Notes: a model not told the origin generated them from the sequence alone. A stretch of 64,000 nucleotides of DNA from Chryseobacterium camelliae (GCF_002770595.1 NZ_CP022986.1:2542001-2606000), one strand, 5' to 3'. Positions 19,896 to 28,958 are shown, counted from the first letter of the stretch. Program-made: numbers and translations.

Positions 19896-20653
19896 CACTT
19901 ATTGTATCGGCTATCGGGCTGGGTTTTGCTTCAGGTTTCCATTGTGTGGGAATGTGCGGGCCTATTGCCCTGTCCATGGGTTTGACGAAAAAGCAGGCCA
20001 CCAATTTCTATCTGCAGAACCTGACCTACCAGTTTGGGCGTATTTTTACCTATGCCCTTTTGGGTGCTGTTCTGGGGATCATCGGGGAAGGTTTTGAAAT
20101 GGCCGGCATACAGCAGTACCTCACCATTGCGGTGGGAATCCTGCTGATCATTATGGCTGTATTCTCTTTCGGAGGAAAAGACTTTGCCTCCAGGATTCCC
20201 TTCTTTTCAAAGTTTTTATTCTCTGTAAAATCGAATCTCGGAAGGCTGCTTCAAAAGGCTGACTACCGTTCAAGGTTTACGACCGGTATCCTGAACGGGT
20301 TCCTTCCCTGCGGAATGGTTTACATGGCCCTCACCGCAAGTCTTGCCAGTGGCGGAATATGGCAGGGAGGTCTTTATATGGCCTTATTCGGATTAGGAAC
20401 ACTTCCGTTCATGTTTGCGGTAGTTCTGGTCGGAAACCTGATGAATCAGGCATTCAGGATCAAAGTCCTGAAAGCGGTTCCGATCGTAATGATCATACTT
20501 GGCGGTTTATTTATCGTGAGAGGACTGGAGCTGGGAATTCCGTACCTTTCTCCCCGGGCTGAAGCCATGACGGTTTCCAAGGATAACCAGGGAGATTGTC
20601 ATTTGCCGGGAGACCATAGTACCCATCATCATGATGGTACGAATTGCCATTAA
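19886..20653 (+). CDS. TauE/SafE (UreH/DsbD_2-like) membrane protein with a His-rich tail
   Basis: A 255-residue protein with about six helices. Motifs: GFASGFHCVGMCGPIALSMG, a HC-x3-MCGP signature at residues 14-23, and GILNGFLPCGMVYMAL, a Pro-Cys-Gly turn that repeats the first half. These mark the UreH/SafE-like family usually found at the end of cco clusters. The C-terminus is rich in His, Asp and Cys (DCHLPGDHSTHHHDGTNCH), which suggests metal binding, probably copper given the neighbours (inference). It overlaps ccoH by 10 bases and is followed by a terminator. Confidence 0.88.
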   Translation: MEIALIVSAIGLGFASGFHCVGMCGPIALSMGLTKKQATNFYLQNLTYQFGRIFTYALLGAVLGIIGEGFEMAGIQQYLTIAVGILLIIMAVFSFGGKDFASRIPFFSKFLFSVKSNLGRLLQKADYRSRFTTGILNGFLPCGMVYMALTASLASGGIWQGGLYMALFGLGTLPFMFAVVLVGNLMNQAFRIKVLKAVPIVMIILGGLFIVRGLELGIPYLSPRAEAMTVSKDNQGDCHLPGDHSTHHHDGTNCH

Positions 20654-20690
20654 AGAAACATTATTGATACTTTTCGTAAGATATTATAGC

Positions 20691-20720
20691 ATGGCCGGAA
20701 TTTCTTCCGGCCATTTTATA
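20691..20720 (+). terminator. Intrinsic terminator of the cco cluster
   Basis: A perfect 10-bp stem, ATGGCCGGAA with TTCCGGCCAT, and loop TTTC, followed by TTTTAT. It lies 37 bases after the last gene of the cluster. Confidence 0.85.
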
Positions 20721-20754
20721 TTTCAATTATTTTGTTGCGTCCAGGAAAGACTGG

Positions 20755-21318
20755 TTATTTCTGCTTCGTAAATATTAAATCCTTTGTTTCCGGCAGGTAA
20801 ATCGTGGTATCCAAATTGGGTGGACATTTAGCGGCTGTTGTCGTGATATCATCCGGACGATATTCCCAGGAAATTTGTGTATCATTAAGCTTTTTTAATA
20901 TTATTCTTCCCCATCCAACACTACAATTAGTACCACTGTAAAAAAAATTTACTTTATTTTGAGTAGAAGATGTACTAATGCTATATAATTCAATATCATT
21001 AGAATTATTATAGGTATCTTGTACCACAGAGCCTGTTGAATTTTTTATAATGTACTTTATTACTAAAGCATCCATATAGTAATTCTTTTGTCCAGTTTTT
21101 TCTAATTTTTGTTCTTGTTTAGTAATGTAGAGTGTGGTTTCGCTTCCATTAAAATTTGCTTTATAAACTCCAACGTAGGGTGTGAGTTCATTATTCAGAT
21201 CTTTCAAATAAGCATTTTCAGGAACCTCTTCATAGTCTGCATTTAATGGATAAACTTGCTGAGCTTTGCAAGAAAACGCAACACATATTCCTAAGCAAAT
21301 AATCAAATATTTCATCAC
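20755..21318 (-). CDS. DUF6705-like lipoprotein, copy 1 of 3
   Basis: A 187-residue lipoprotein candidate (CVAFSCKAQQVYPL, lipid on the Cys near residue 17). It has the layout I recall for DUF6705: 'VPENAYLKDLNNELTPYVG' then 'NGSETTLYITKQ', a middle block with VIKYIIKNSTGSVVQDT, FYSGTNCSVGWGRI, and the end QISWEYRPDDITTTAAKCPP ... DLIFTKQK. Function unknown. It shares its C-terminal third almost exactly with the two upstream copies, so they arose by tandem duplication. The start overlaps the preceding copy's stop by 4 bases. Confidence 0.8.
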   Translation of the reverse strand: MMKYLIICLGICVAFSCKAQQVYPLNADYEEVPENAYLKDLNNELTPYVGVYKANFNGSETTLYITKQEQKLEKTGQKNYYMDALVIKYIIKNSTGSVVQDTYNNSNDIELYSISTSSTQNKVNFFYSGTNCSVGWGRIILKKLNDTQISWEYRPDDITTTAAKCPPNLDTTIYLPETKDLIFTKQK

Positions 21319-21875
21319 TGCTTCGTAAATATTAAATCCTTTGTTACCGGTAGGTAAATCGTGGTATCCAAATTAGGAGGACATTTAGCTGCTGTTGTCG
21401 TAACATCATTTGGGCGATATTCCCAGGAAATTTGTGTGCTGCTAATTTTTTTGAGATAAATATCTCCCCATCCAACGCTGCAGTTCGTTCCACTATAGAT
21501 TAAATGTACAGCATTTTTATCCGGTCTAATTTTAGTACTATACAATTCAATATTATATAAATTATTATTTTTTGTATCCTGTAAAACTATTCCAGTAGAA
21601 TTTTTTACAATGTATTTTACTAATAAGACATCCACATGATAACTTTTGTGACCGGTCTCTTCTAACTTATCTTCTTGTTTTGTAATAAATAAACTAATTT
21701 CATTCCCGTTATAATTAGCCTTATATATTCCTACATATGGGTTCAATTCATTATTGGTATCCTTGATGTATGCACGATTTGGAATACTTAAAAAAGGAGT
21801 ATTAAGAGGAAGATTTTGAGCCTGACAAAAGGACATCAACATTATCCCTAAATATATTAGCAAACTTTTCATCAT
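21315..21875 (-). CDS. DUF6705-like lipoprotein, copy 2 of 3
   Basis: 186 residues, a paralogue of its two neighbours. Signal region MMKSLLIYLGIMLMSFCQAQ with a possible lipobox Cys. Core blocks are IPNRAYIKDTNNELNPYVGI, NGNEISLFITKQEDK, LIYSGTNCSVGWGDI and ISWEYRPNDVTTTAAKCPPN. The N-terminal half differs more between copies than the C-terminal half, which suggests either selection for diversity at the front or gene conversion at the back. It starts in a 4-base overlap with copy 3. Confidence 0.8.
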   Translation of the reverse strand: MMKSLLIYLGIMLMSFCQAQNLPLNTPFLSIPNRAYIKDTNNELNPYVGIYKANYNGNEISLFITKQEDKLEETGHKSYHVDVLLVKYIVKNSTGIVLQDTKNNNLYNIELYSTKIRPDKNAVHLIYSGTNCSVGWGDIYLKKISSTQISWEYRPNDVTTTAAKCPPNLDTTIYLPVTKDLIFTKQ

Positions 21876-22462
21876 TCCTTCGTAAATATTAAATCCTTTG
21901 TTATAGGCAAGTAAATCGTTGTATCCAGATTAGGTGGACATTTATCTGCTGTTGTCGTAACATCATTCGGGCGATATTCCCAGGAAATTTCTGTGGCGCT
22001 AATTTTTTTAATGTTTATTGATCCAAATCCAACACTGCAATTTGTTCCGCTGTATATTAATTCTGCTTTAGTTCCATTTTCCGTAACCCACAAACTATAG
22101 ATTGCATATGATAAATCGTCTTGTTGAAAAGACATATTCTTAGTGTCTTGAAGGATTATCCCAGAAGAATTTTTCACTATATATTTTACTGATAAAACAT
22201 CTCTATAAACTTTCTGATTTCCATAATCAAAAAATTTATTATTTTCTTTAGTAATATACAATGTGATCTGATTCCCATTATACGTAGAAACATACTTTCC
22301 TACAAAAGATTGTAATTCATTATTGGTATCTCTTATATGCGACATATTAGGAATATTATCCAAAGAAGTTAACAATGGATATGTCTGTTGCGCTTTGCAA
22401 GATATTAGATTTATAACTAATACAATTATCAATGATACTTTTGATATTAATTTATTACTCAT
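21872..22462 (-). CDS. DUF6705-like lipoprotein, copy 3 of 3
   Basis: 196 residues, the first gene of the triplet. Lipoprotein signal with LINLISCKAQQTYPLL. Core blocks as in the other copies: MSHIRDTNNELQSFVGKYV, NGNQITLYITKE, VKYIVKNSSGIILQDT, LIYSGTNCSVGFGSI and ISWEYRPNDVTTTADKCPPN. It begins 22 bases after the broken gene at 22485-23857, so all four genes are probably transcribed together. The coding region is clearly richer in A and T than serS or the cco genes. Confidence 0.8.
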   Translation of the reverse strand: MSNKLISKVSLIIVLVINLISCKAQQTYPLLTSLDNIPNMSHIRDTNNELQSFVGKYVSTYNGNQITLYITKENNKFFDYGNQKVYRDVLSVKYIVKNSSGIILQDTKNMSFQQDDLSYAIYSLWVTENGTKAELIYSGTNCSVGFGSINIKKISATEISWEYRPNDVTTTADKCPPNLDTTIYLPITKDLIFTKE

Positions 22463-22484
22463 GTTTTATATTATTTTAAAATGA

Positions 22485-23857
22485 TTATGGACAAGGTGAT
22501 CCAACAGGTACACCATTATTGTCTAAAGTTACATTACTAATACTACCATTTGATTCTATACGTTGTAAATTTACTTTTCCAGCTAAATTCATCTGTTTTA
22601 ATATTTCAAAAAATAATTTTTCCAAACCTTTTTCATTTAAATCGCCTGCTTGGTTTTTAATATAGGTTGTCCCATTTAACGAAATGTTGGATAATTCTTT
22701 TACTTTGATCAAATATTGATTTTCAAACTGTTTTATTTGCGCGGGCGTAAAATTATAGTTCCCGTTTATTCCTAAATCAGATGCATCACCGGTAAATTGA
22801 ATCATGTAATTTATATACTGAACATTATTCGGACAGCTACTGCACCATTCGGCGGCGATCATTCCGAAGTAAGCATCTGCAACATTCGTCTGCGCTGCCG
22901 CAAAGCCAAATAAGGTTTCAGCAATATCACGCGGAGCAAACATATGGGTTCCCAGGGCTGTATGGTTATGATATCCTCCATAAGAATCTGTTACATCGTT
23001 AAAGACCACATTGTGATTTGAGTTGACATCCGCCGGAGCGATCGTCCCGTCTTTCTTCTCCTTAAAACCCGTTTCTCCTGCATTGATGTTACTCAGGCTC
23101 TGCAAAGCCTGTGCTTTCACATTATTGATTCCCTGCTGCACGTGGGGTTTGTTCAGGACGGATTTTGTCTTCTGGCAGGGATCTTCCGGTTCCGGCTGCG
23201 GATCTTCGCCCCCTCCTCCGGGATAAGGATAGCCCGGATCATTTCCGCCTCCTCCAAGGCATGTTCCGTCAGGAAGCACTTCACCGACACAGCTCTCCAA
23301 CTGCTGGCTCTTGCATTCCGTCACATGATGCGATTCCCAATGTCCGGGACCATCAGGATCACTTTCATTATCCGGGTAAAACATTGAAATGGTCTTGGTT
23401 GTACAGACTAACTTTCCCGCTGTATTATCCATTAGGGTCATCTCTGCCCTTTTGGGCCTGGAGGAAATCAGGTTCTGAAAGAATTCCATATCATTCTGTA
23501 CCTGGGTATAGGTAAAATAAACCCTCTGTCCTTTCCTCGGCACATTCAGTACCGCAACAACTTTTCCATGCTCAGCCAACGGAACCATCAGGAACTTTCA
23601 TCAAAGCGGTCCATGGTCATCGCATAGTCCCACATCGGTTCACCGGCTCCCTTCTTTATTTCTTCATGGTGTTCTGAGTAGATTTTCATGACATTTTTAA
23701 TATACTTCTCATCTTCTTTCCAGAGGCTTTTGGAATGGTATTCCTTAGACGCCGGATCGGAAGCCGTATAGATTTCATCATGGACACAGGAAAGCAGTAG
23801 GAGACAGAAAGCCATCGTAAAGGACAGCCACGAAATTAATTTTCGCATCATAAGCAT
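22485..23857 (-). pseudogene. Frameshifted lipoprotein with a C-terminal HxH...PxD (JAB/MPN-like) domain
   Basis: Two open frames abut: 23857-23588 (89 residues; lipobox LLLLSCVHDE, ending MDRFDESS-stop) and 23588-22485 (367 residues, starting MVPLAEHGKVVAVLNVP). The stop TGA of the first shares a base with the ATG of the second. One extra T in AGTTCC near 23594 would join them as DESFLMVPLAEHG with no other change, so the original gene was one secreted protein of about 457 residues. The second part has a Gly/Pro linker, a CQKTKSVLNKP helix region, GETGF, and GGYHNHTALGTHMFAPRDIA, which resembles the E/HxH/SxxD metalloprotease pattern but with Ala for Ser. The end is SPCP. An indel error in the assembly would explain it equally well. 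Confidence 0.75.
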
Positions 23858-23980
23858 TTTGTTTTTAGTGGTTTAAATATATAAAAATTTTTAATTACAA
23901 CAAAGTGAGCAGAAAAATAAAAATATTCTTTGCAAATGTCAAAAATATAAGTTCAGATTACTCAGTATTTCTGAAAAGCA

Positions 23981-24001
23981 AAAACCACCTGAAGGTGGTT
24001 T
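23981..24001 (-). terminator. Hairpin terminator after the 24023-24648 gene
   Basis: AAACCACC and GGTGGTTT (8 bp) with loop TGAA, 22 bases past the stop on the minus strand; four A residues flank it for the U tract (23981-23984). Confidence 0.65.
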
Positions 24002-24022
24002 GTTTGGATGATCCGTATGGTA

Positions 24023-24648
24023 TTACCTGGTATATACTTCAAAGGAAAAATCCTTTGATTCGGATGGGGTCATCCTCCTGATCTGTTTCCGCTTCAGTCT
24101 GGAATTGATTTCTGAAGCAGTCACTATTGCCTTTCCGTCCACCGATATTTTATCCTCCGGTGAGCTCAACAGGATCCATCCTGAATCATTGACCAGATAG
24201 TATTTATCACCGATCGTAATAAAAACCTTTTCATTTCCTTGCTTGGTCGCTTCAAGGTTGTTCCTGAAATTCAGTTGCTCTTCAAATTTGCCGAAGCCAG
24301 ATACAACGGATACATATGAGGTATCTTTAGTGCTGGAAATGAGTTCGGAGAATGCCTTATTCCGTTTTCCGCCAGCTTTCTTCTCCAATCCGAAATAATA
24401 GATGGCAGAAATATTATCGCCCATATCTGCCCAAGTTTAAAATATCCTCTGGAATCCGTTGAAGCAATAAAATTGCCCGTTTCACCGTATACTTTTGCAT
24501 CTGCCAAAGGAGCACGGGTAACGGCATCTATGATGAGACCCGCAACAGTAACCGTTCTTGCTTTATAAGCTGAACATTTGGCATTTAGCGGTATAAAAGA
24601 CAGGAGTAAAAAGACAAGCGTTAAGCTAATAATGTTCCGTTTTTTCAT
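24023..24648 (-). pseudogene. Frameshifted secreted protein with a carboxypeptidase-regulatory-like N-terminal domain
   Basis: The first frame (24648-24271) has a signal peptide (LTLVFLLLSFIPLNAKCSA) and a CarboxypepD_reg-like fold (VAGLIIDAVTRAPLADAKVY, then STDSRGYFKL). After that it loses family character. The second frame (to 24023) takes over with ADMGDNISAIYYFGLEKK and runs to EVYTR. One extra A in the AAA run near 24438 joins them as SRGYFKTWADMGDN. The intact protein would be about 208 residues. The second part has two beta-rich stretches (VFITIGDKYYLVNDSGWILL and KISVDGKAIVTASEIN). Function unknown; a true pseudogene and an indel error cannot be told apart here. Confidence 0.7.
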
Positions 24649-24682
24649 TGTATGTTTTTTTTGCTAATATTGAATAGTACCC

Positions 24683-24708
24683 ATAAAAAATACCCTTTTT
24701 AATAAGGG
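24683..24708 (-). terminator. Probable terminator of serS
   Basis: CCCTT (24693-24697) and AAGGG (24704-24708) form a short 5-bp stem, with AAAAAA at 24685-24690 giving a U run on the minus strand. It lies just past the serS stop at 24719. The stem is weak. Confidence 0.5.
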
Positions 24709-24718
24709 CATTATATCA

Positions 24719-25987
24719 TTAACTGATCAAATCGAATCTCGCGTATTCCGCAACTTTTTTCGGAAGCCTGATGCCTTCTGCGGTCTGGTTGTTTTCCAGC
24801 AGCGCTGCCATAATTCTGGGAAGTGCCATTGCTGAGCCGTTCAGGGTATGCACGAGCTGTGACTTCCCATCGGTTTTGTACCGGCATTTCAGACGGTTGG
24901 CCTGGAATGTTTCGAAGTTGGACACAGAACTTACTTCAAGCCATTTCTCCTGGGCAGCACTCCAAACCTCAAAGTCATAGGTCATGGCAGCAGCAAATCC
25001 GGTGTCGCCTCCGCAAAGCCTTAATACTCTGTAAGGCAGCTCAAGGTCTGTCAGGATTTCTTTGATGTGCTCAACCATTTCTTCAAGGACCGTATATGAA
25101 TTTTCAGGCTTTTCAATCCTTACGATTTCCACTTTCTCAAACTGGTGAAGACGGTTCAGTCCGCGTACATGGGCTCCATAGCTTCCCGCCTCTCTCCTGT
25201 AACATTGGGAAAAAGCCGTATTCTTGATCGGAAGGTCTTTTTCTTCCAGCAAAACATCACGGTAAAGATTCGTTACCGGCACTTCTGCTGTAGGAATAAG
25301 GTACAGGTCATCCTGACCAATGTGGTACATCTGCCCTTCCTTATCCGGCAATTGCCCTGTTCCGTAGCCGGATGCTTCATTCACTACGTGAGGCGGATTG
25401 ACTTCCATATATCCCTTTTCGATATTCTTATCCAGGAAATACTGGACTAAAGCCCTTTGCAGCCTCGCTCCCTTTCCAAGGTATACCGGAAACCCTGCAC
25501 CGGCAATTTTTACTCCCAATTCGAAATCGATAAGGTTATATTTCTTAGCGAGTTCCCAGTGCGGAACAGCACCCTCTCCCAGTCCTTCGACATCATGGGA
25601 CTGATAGATGATTTCATTATCATCCGCAGATACGCCGCCTTTCACAAGCTCATAAGGGATATTGGGAATCTGATATAAGATATTCAGTAATGTCTGCTCT
25701 TTTACATCCAGCTGGGACTGCAATTCTTTACTCGACTCTTTGTATTGTGCTGTTTTAGATTTTGCAGATTCAGCTTCTTCTTTTTTCCCTTCTTTCATCA
25801 AAAGACCGATCTCTTTCGAGATTTTGTTGATCTCGGCAAGCTGGGAATCCAGTTCAAACTGAATTTTTTTTCTTTCATCGTCGGTAGCGATTGCTTCATC
25901 TACCAACTCAAGATTCTTGAATTGTCTTTTTTTAAGACCTTCTAAAACGCGTTCTTTATTGTCGCGCAAAAAATTAACCTGTAACAT
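24719..25987 (-). CDS. serS: Serine-tRNA ligase
   Basis: A class II aminoacyl-tRNA synthetase of 422 residues. The N-terminal tRNA-binding antiparallel coiled coil is visible (ELDSQLAEINKISKEIGLLM ... ELQSQLDVKEQTLL, about residues 30-105). Motif 2 is FSQCYRREAGSYGAHVRGLN with the catalytic Arg, and motif 3 ends NGSAMALPRIMAALLENNQ. The TAEVPVTNLYRD block is the serine/ATP pocket. Housekeeping; it stands alone. Confidence 0.98.
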   Translation of the reverse strand: MLQVNFLRDNKERVLEGLKKRQFKNLELVDEAIATDDERKKIQFELDSQLAEINKISKEIGLLMKEGKKEEAESAKSKTAQYKESSKELQSQLDVKEQTLLNILYQIPNIPYELVKGGVSADDNEIIYQSHDVEGLGEGAVPHWELAKKYNLIDFELGVKIAGAGFPVYLGKGARLQRALVQYFLDKNIEKGYMEVNPPHVVNEASGYGTGQLPDKEGQMYHIGQDDLYLIPTAEVPVTNLYRDVLLEEKDLPIKNTAFSQCYRREAGSYGAHVRGLNRLHQFEKVEIVRIEKPENSYTVLEEMVEHIKEILTDLELPYRVLRLCGGDTGFAAAMTYDFEVWSAAQEKWLEVSSVSNFETFQANRLKCRYKTDGKSQLVHTLNGSAMALPRIMAALLENNQTAEGIRLPKKVAEYARFDLIS

Positions 25988-26049
25988 TGTGTTGAGATGT
26001 TAAATATTAGAAATTAGCTTTTTATGGGCTAACCATTTGCAAATGTACT

Positions 26050-26550
26050 TTATTTTATGATAGTAACCACATTGGGGGATCCGGGCTGCTTGGTAAATTT
26101 AAGATCGTTGTTGTAGTAGACCTTTGAGACTTCAAAGACCGAGGGTGTCCAGCGGTACTGGATCTCAAGGATGTCATTAATGGTATCGGTCACATTGTTC
26201 TGTGTCCTTCTTAAAGAAACATTGATCCTGGAACGGTAGGTCCTGTTGTCCGGGCTTACAGAATCCAGCGTGACCCTCCTCGCTCCTGCAATGTATTCGA
26301 TATAATACAGTGAATCAGCAGTTACTTTAAGCGTATTGTTTACCGGTGCATTATCTACAGTCCCGAATATGTCCGTCATATTATAGCCCGAGAAAGAACC
26401 GTTTTTCTTGGCATTCAGTAAATCCTGCCCTGCACTGTTTTTGATATAGATATTCAGGATCTGATCAATATTCTGAACAGAATCTTCATCACTCCTGCAG
26501 CTCAGAAGTGCGAATAGAACCAGCGCTGTACCAAAAAAGACGTTTCTCAT
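26050..26550 (-). CDS. Small lipoprotein of unknown function
   Basis: A 166-residue lipoprotein (LVLFALLSCRSDEDS, lipid Cys near residue 18) with a beta-rich remainder. No family recognised. A full Bacteroidetes promoter ends 6 bases before the ATG, inside the 3' end of the flippase gene, so the message would have almost no leader. A downstream start is unlikely because the signal peptide begins at this Met. It might serve the cell envelope, like its glycan-export neighbours, but that is only proximity. Confidence 0.75.
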   Translation of the reverse strand: MRNVFFGTALVLFALLSCRSDEDSVQNIDQILNIYIKNSAGQDLLNAKKNGSFSGYNMTDIFGTVDNAPVNNTLKVTADSLYYIEYIAGARRVTLDSVSPDNRTYRSRINVSLRRTQNNVTDTINDILEIQYRWTPSVFEVSKVYYNNDLKFTKQPGSPNVVTIIK

Positions 26551-26555
26551 CCCAA

Positions 26556-26586
26556 CAAAGATAGAACTTAAGTTTTATTTCTTCAA
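26556..26586 (-). promoter_or_regulatory. Promoter of the 26050-26550 lipoprotein gene, giving a near-leaderless mRNA
   Basis: On the minus strand TTG (26584-26586), 20 bases, TATCTTTG (26556-26563): consensus boxes and spacing. The ATG is at 26550, so the transcript would start at or within a few bases of it. Confidence 0.6.
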
Positions 26587-27828
26587 GAATTTATTCACTA
26601 ATATCCGTATTTCCGACCGGGAAAGGATAAAATCACTGAAGTAAAAAGCAGTCCCCTGGTAAAACCGCCAGAACAGCAATGAAGAGGAAAGACAGTAGGA
26701 AACAGAGGTAACGATGCAGGCCCCAGTGATTCCCCACCGCGGAATGATAATGAAAGAAGAAACCAGGGTAAAAACAAGCCCTATCAGGGATTTCATATTT
26801 AAAATCCGCAGCTTATTGATCCCCGCAAAATAGTATCCGATGATATTGCTTACCGCAATGGCCATGATACCGGGAGCCAGCAGCAGCGTAATTTTCTTGA
26901 CCTGTGAAAAATCCTTTCCGAAGATGATGGCATACCAGTGGGACGGCACCAAAAGAATGATGGTAATAAACAGTAAAGTAATCAGGAAACTGATCCTCAT
27001 GGAAACCTTAGCTTTGTCAATGGCTGCATCGGAATTACTGCTGTTGACCACATCGGCATATAAAATTACCGACAGGCTCCTGCTGACCGTCCAGATCGCT
27101 TCCGAGAATGCTACCCCTACAGAAAATACCCCAACACTCATCATGCCCCGGAAATATTCCAGGAAATAAAAAGACAGCCGGTTATTCAGGAACTGAAAAA
27201 AAGAGCTCAGCTGTATCTTCCAGCCATAACTGAATAAAGAATTCAGTACAGACCCGGAAAAGGAAAGTTGCGGCATCTGCCTGCCTTTCATGACCTGGAA
27301 GAGGCTGATGATGAACAGTATACTGTAACATGCCATCTGTGCTATGAAATAAGAAGAAACCGATCTTGCTCCAATCCCATAGACCATAATACCGATGAAA
27401 GCAATATGGACTGCCTGCTGCAGGATGGTATAGATATTAAACATCCTGATGTTCTTCTGGCCTACAAACAGATTGACATTGGCAGCCAGCAGGGATGACG
27501 AAACAGAAAGACCGATCAGATATCCTAAATGCCCGGTATCTTTTGTAAAGGCAAAAAGCAAAGGAATGGTAGTCCCGACAAGCAAAGACCAGGCATAGGC
27601 ATACAGGAGGATCTGTTCTGTTTTATATTTGGGCGCAAAATAAGTAATGCTGCTGCCTACAAAAATGCTGGCAAAGAAACTGACCACCGTTAAATCCGCA
27701 ATGACAATCGAAATCACTCCTTTCCCTTCACCGCCCCACATATTCGTGGAGTAGATCACCAGTCCAAAATTCAATATCAGAATCAGGAAGCGGGAAACAA
27801 AAGTTTTGAGGAGAGTGGCATGTTTCAT
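26575..27828 (-). CDS. Oligosaccharide flippase / polysaccharide biosynthesis membrane protein
   Basis: A 417-residue protein with about 12 membrane helices, of the Wzx/MOP-like type. The beginning (FVSRFLILILNFGLVIYSTN MW split here by the helix end) and the GGEGKGVISIVIADLTVVSF block match polysaccharide exporters. It would flip lipid-linked glycan repeat units across the inner membrane. It overlaps the glycosyltransferase gene upstream by 4 bases (ATGA), so they form a small glycan operon. Specificity cannot be told. No wzy or wzz gene is next to it; a sugar-phosphate transferase is 20 kb away (47010). Confidence 0.85.
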   Translation of the reverse strand: MKHATLLKTFVSRFLILILNFGLVIYSTNMWGGEGKGVISIVIADLTVVSFFASIFVGSSITYFAPKYKTEQILLYAYAWSLLVGTTIPLLFAFTKDTGHLGYLIGLSVSSSLLAANVNLFVGQKNIRMFNIYTILQQAVHIAFIGIMVYGIGARSVSSYFIAQMACYSILFIISLFQVMKGRQMPQLSFSGSVLNSLFSYGWKIQLSSFFQFLNNRLSFYFLEYFRGMMSVGVFSVGVAFSEAIWTVSRSLSVILYADVVNSSNSDAAIDKAKVSMRISFLITLLFITIILLVPSHWYAIIFGKDFSQVKKITLLLAPGIMAIAVSNIIGYYFAGINKLRILNMKSLIGLVFTLVSSFIIIPRWGITGACIVTSVSYCLSSSLLFWRFYQGTAFYFSDFILSRSEIRILVNKFLKK

Positions 27829-28958
27829 TTCAGCATTGATTTTTTGACAAAATCCGTAAATGAATTTTTAATGGCTGCCCAATTGTACTGTTCCTCAAAT
27901 ACCGCTCTCGCTCCATGCGCGTGAGCTTTGTAAAGCGCAGGATCATCAATATAGGCCATTACTTTTCCGGCTATGGCATCTGCACTTTCGGGATCAACCA
28001 GAAACCCGAACCTTGAAATATCCACAAACTGCCGGGTTGCCTTCAGATCACTATAGATCACCGGCTTACCGGAAGCAGCATAATAGAATATCTTGATCGG
28101 AAGGCAGTGATGGTTTTCAAAATTAACTTCCCTGAGGTCAAAACAGATGTCCGCCTCAGCATATGCCTCCGTAAACTTCTCAAAAGAGGCCGGCTTACGG
28201 ATGCTGATGTCATCCCACTGGTATTTCTCCAAAAGGGCGTCAAAATAGGCCTGGTCTTTTTCTGTCCGGGCTCCTCCGATAATGAGTATCGAAATATGTA
28301 AATCTGGCCTTAGGCTCCGGAGACGGTCAACCGCATTAAAAAAATTCCCGATCCCTTTTTCTTCTGAGATCTGGCCTGTATAGCACAGCTTTATCCTGTC
28401 TGCTTCAGGCTCCCTGATGCTTGTATAAATATATTGACCATCGGGAAAATAAGGAAGGATGATACTTTTTTTAAACGGGAAACAATAGGCTAAGGGGAAC
28501 CTTTTCGTTTTTTCCCCGAATATAAAGTGCGTACTGAAATAGCCGGCATACAGCTGGATCATCAGGAACCTGAGGGCATGAAATATCTTGAGGAAAAAAG
28601 AATATTCACGGACCATTCTCATCGACGGATACCACTCGGTGATATCATAGATAAGGCTGGCTTTGTGCCTTTTCATGTACTCTTTAACAGCAATAATCGC
28701 AAGAGGTTCTGATCCGATGATACAGTCCGGAAGGAAAGTGTTGCAGACCTCCTGAAATATCCTTGCTTTCTCATCCGAGCTTTGATCCAGTACAGCATAC
28801 GATTCAATTTCAATCCCATCGATAGAACCCTGATATTCTGAGCTAAGGCTACAGATTTTTATCTTATACCCACGGCTTTTCAGCTCTTTTGCCTGATGGT
28901 AAAAAATCCGGTCGTCATTGTACCGGTGGGCTGTTGTTAAAAAAAGTATTCTGGGCAT
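27825..28958 (-). CDS. Glycosyltransferase, GT4-like (GT-B fold)
   Basis: A 377-residue protein with a GT-B layout: N-terminal RILFLTTAHRYNDDRIFYHQ with the HxxDDR pattern, and a C-terminal donor domain with KLCYTGQISEEKGIGNFF, ILIIGGART, then a 'CFDLREVNFENHHCLPIKIF' segment and SGKPVIYSDLKATRQF near residue 310, which is where GT4 enzymes bind the nucleotide sugar through an E/EPxG-like stretch. It ends in a four-base overlap with the flippase. Donor and acceptor are unknown. Confidence 0.85.
   Translation of the reverse strand: MPRILFLTTAHRYNDDRIFYHQAKELKSRGYKIKICSLSSEYQGSIDGIEIESYAVLDQSSDEKARIFQEVCNTFLPDCIIGSEPLAIIAVKEYMKRHKASLIYDITEWYPSMRMVREYSFFLKIFHALRFLMIQLYAGYFSTHFIFGEKTKRFPLAYCFPFKKSIILPYFPDGQYIYTSIREPEADRIKLCYTGQISEEKGIGNFFNAVDRLRSLRPDLHISILIIGGARTEKDQAYFDALLEKYQWDDISIRKPASFEKFTEAYAEADICFDLREVNFENHHCLPIKIFYYAASGKPVIYSDLKATRQFVDISRFGFLVDPESADAIAGKVMAYIDDPALYKAHAHGARAVFEEQYNWAAIKNSFTDFVKKSMLK

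Noticed and set aside
24271..24424. Two overlapping genes on the same strand at 24023-24648
   Set aside because: One frameshifted gene explains both frames; the first loses family character exactly where the second gains it.
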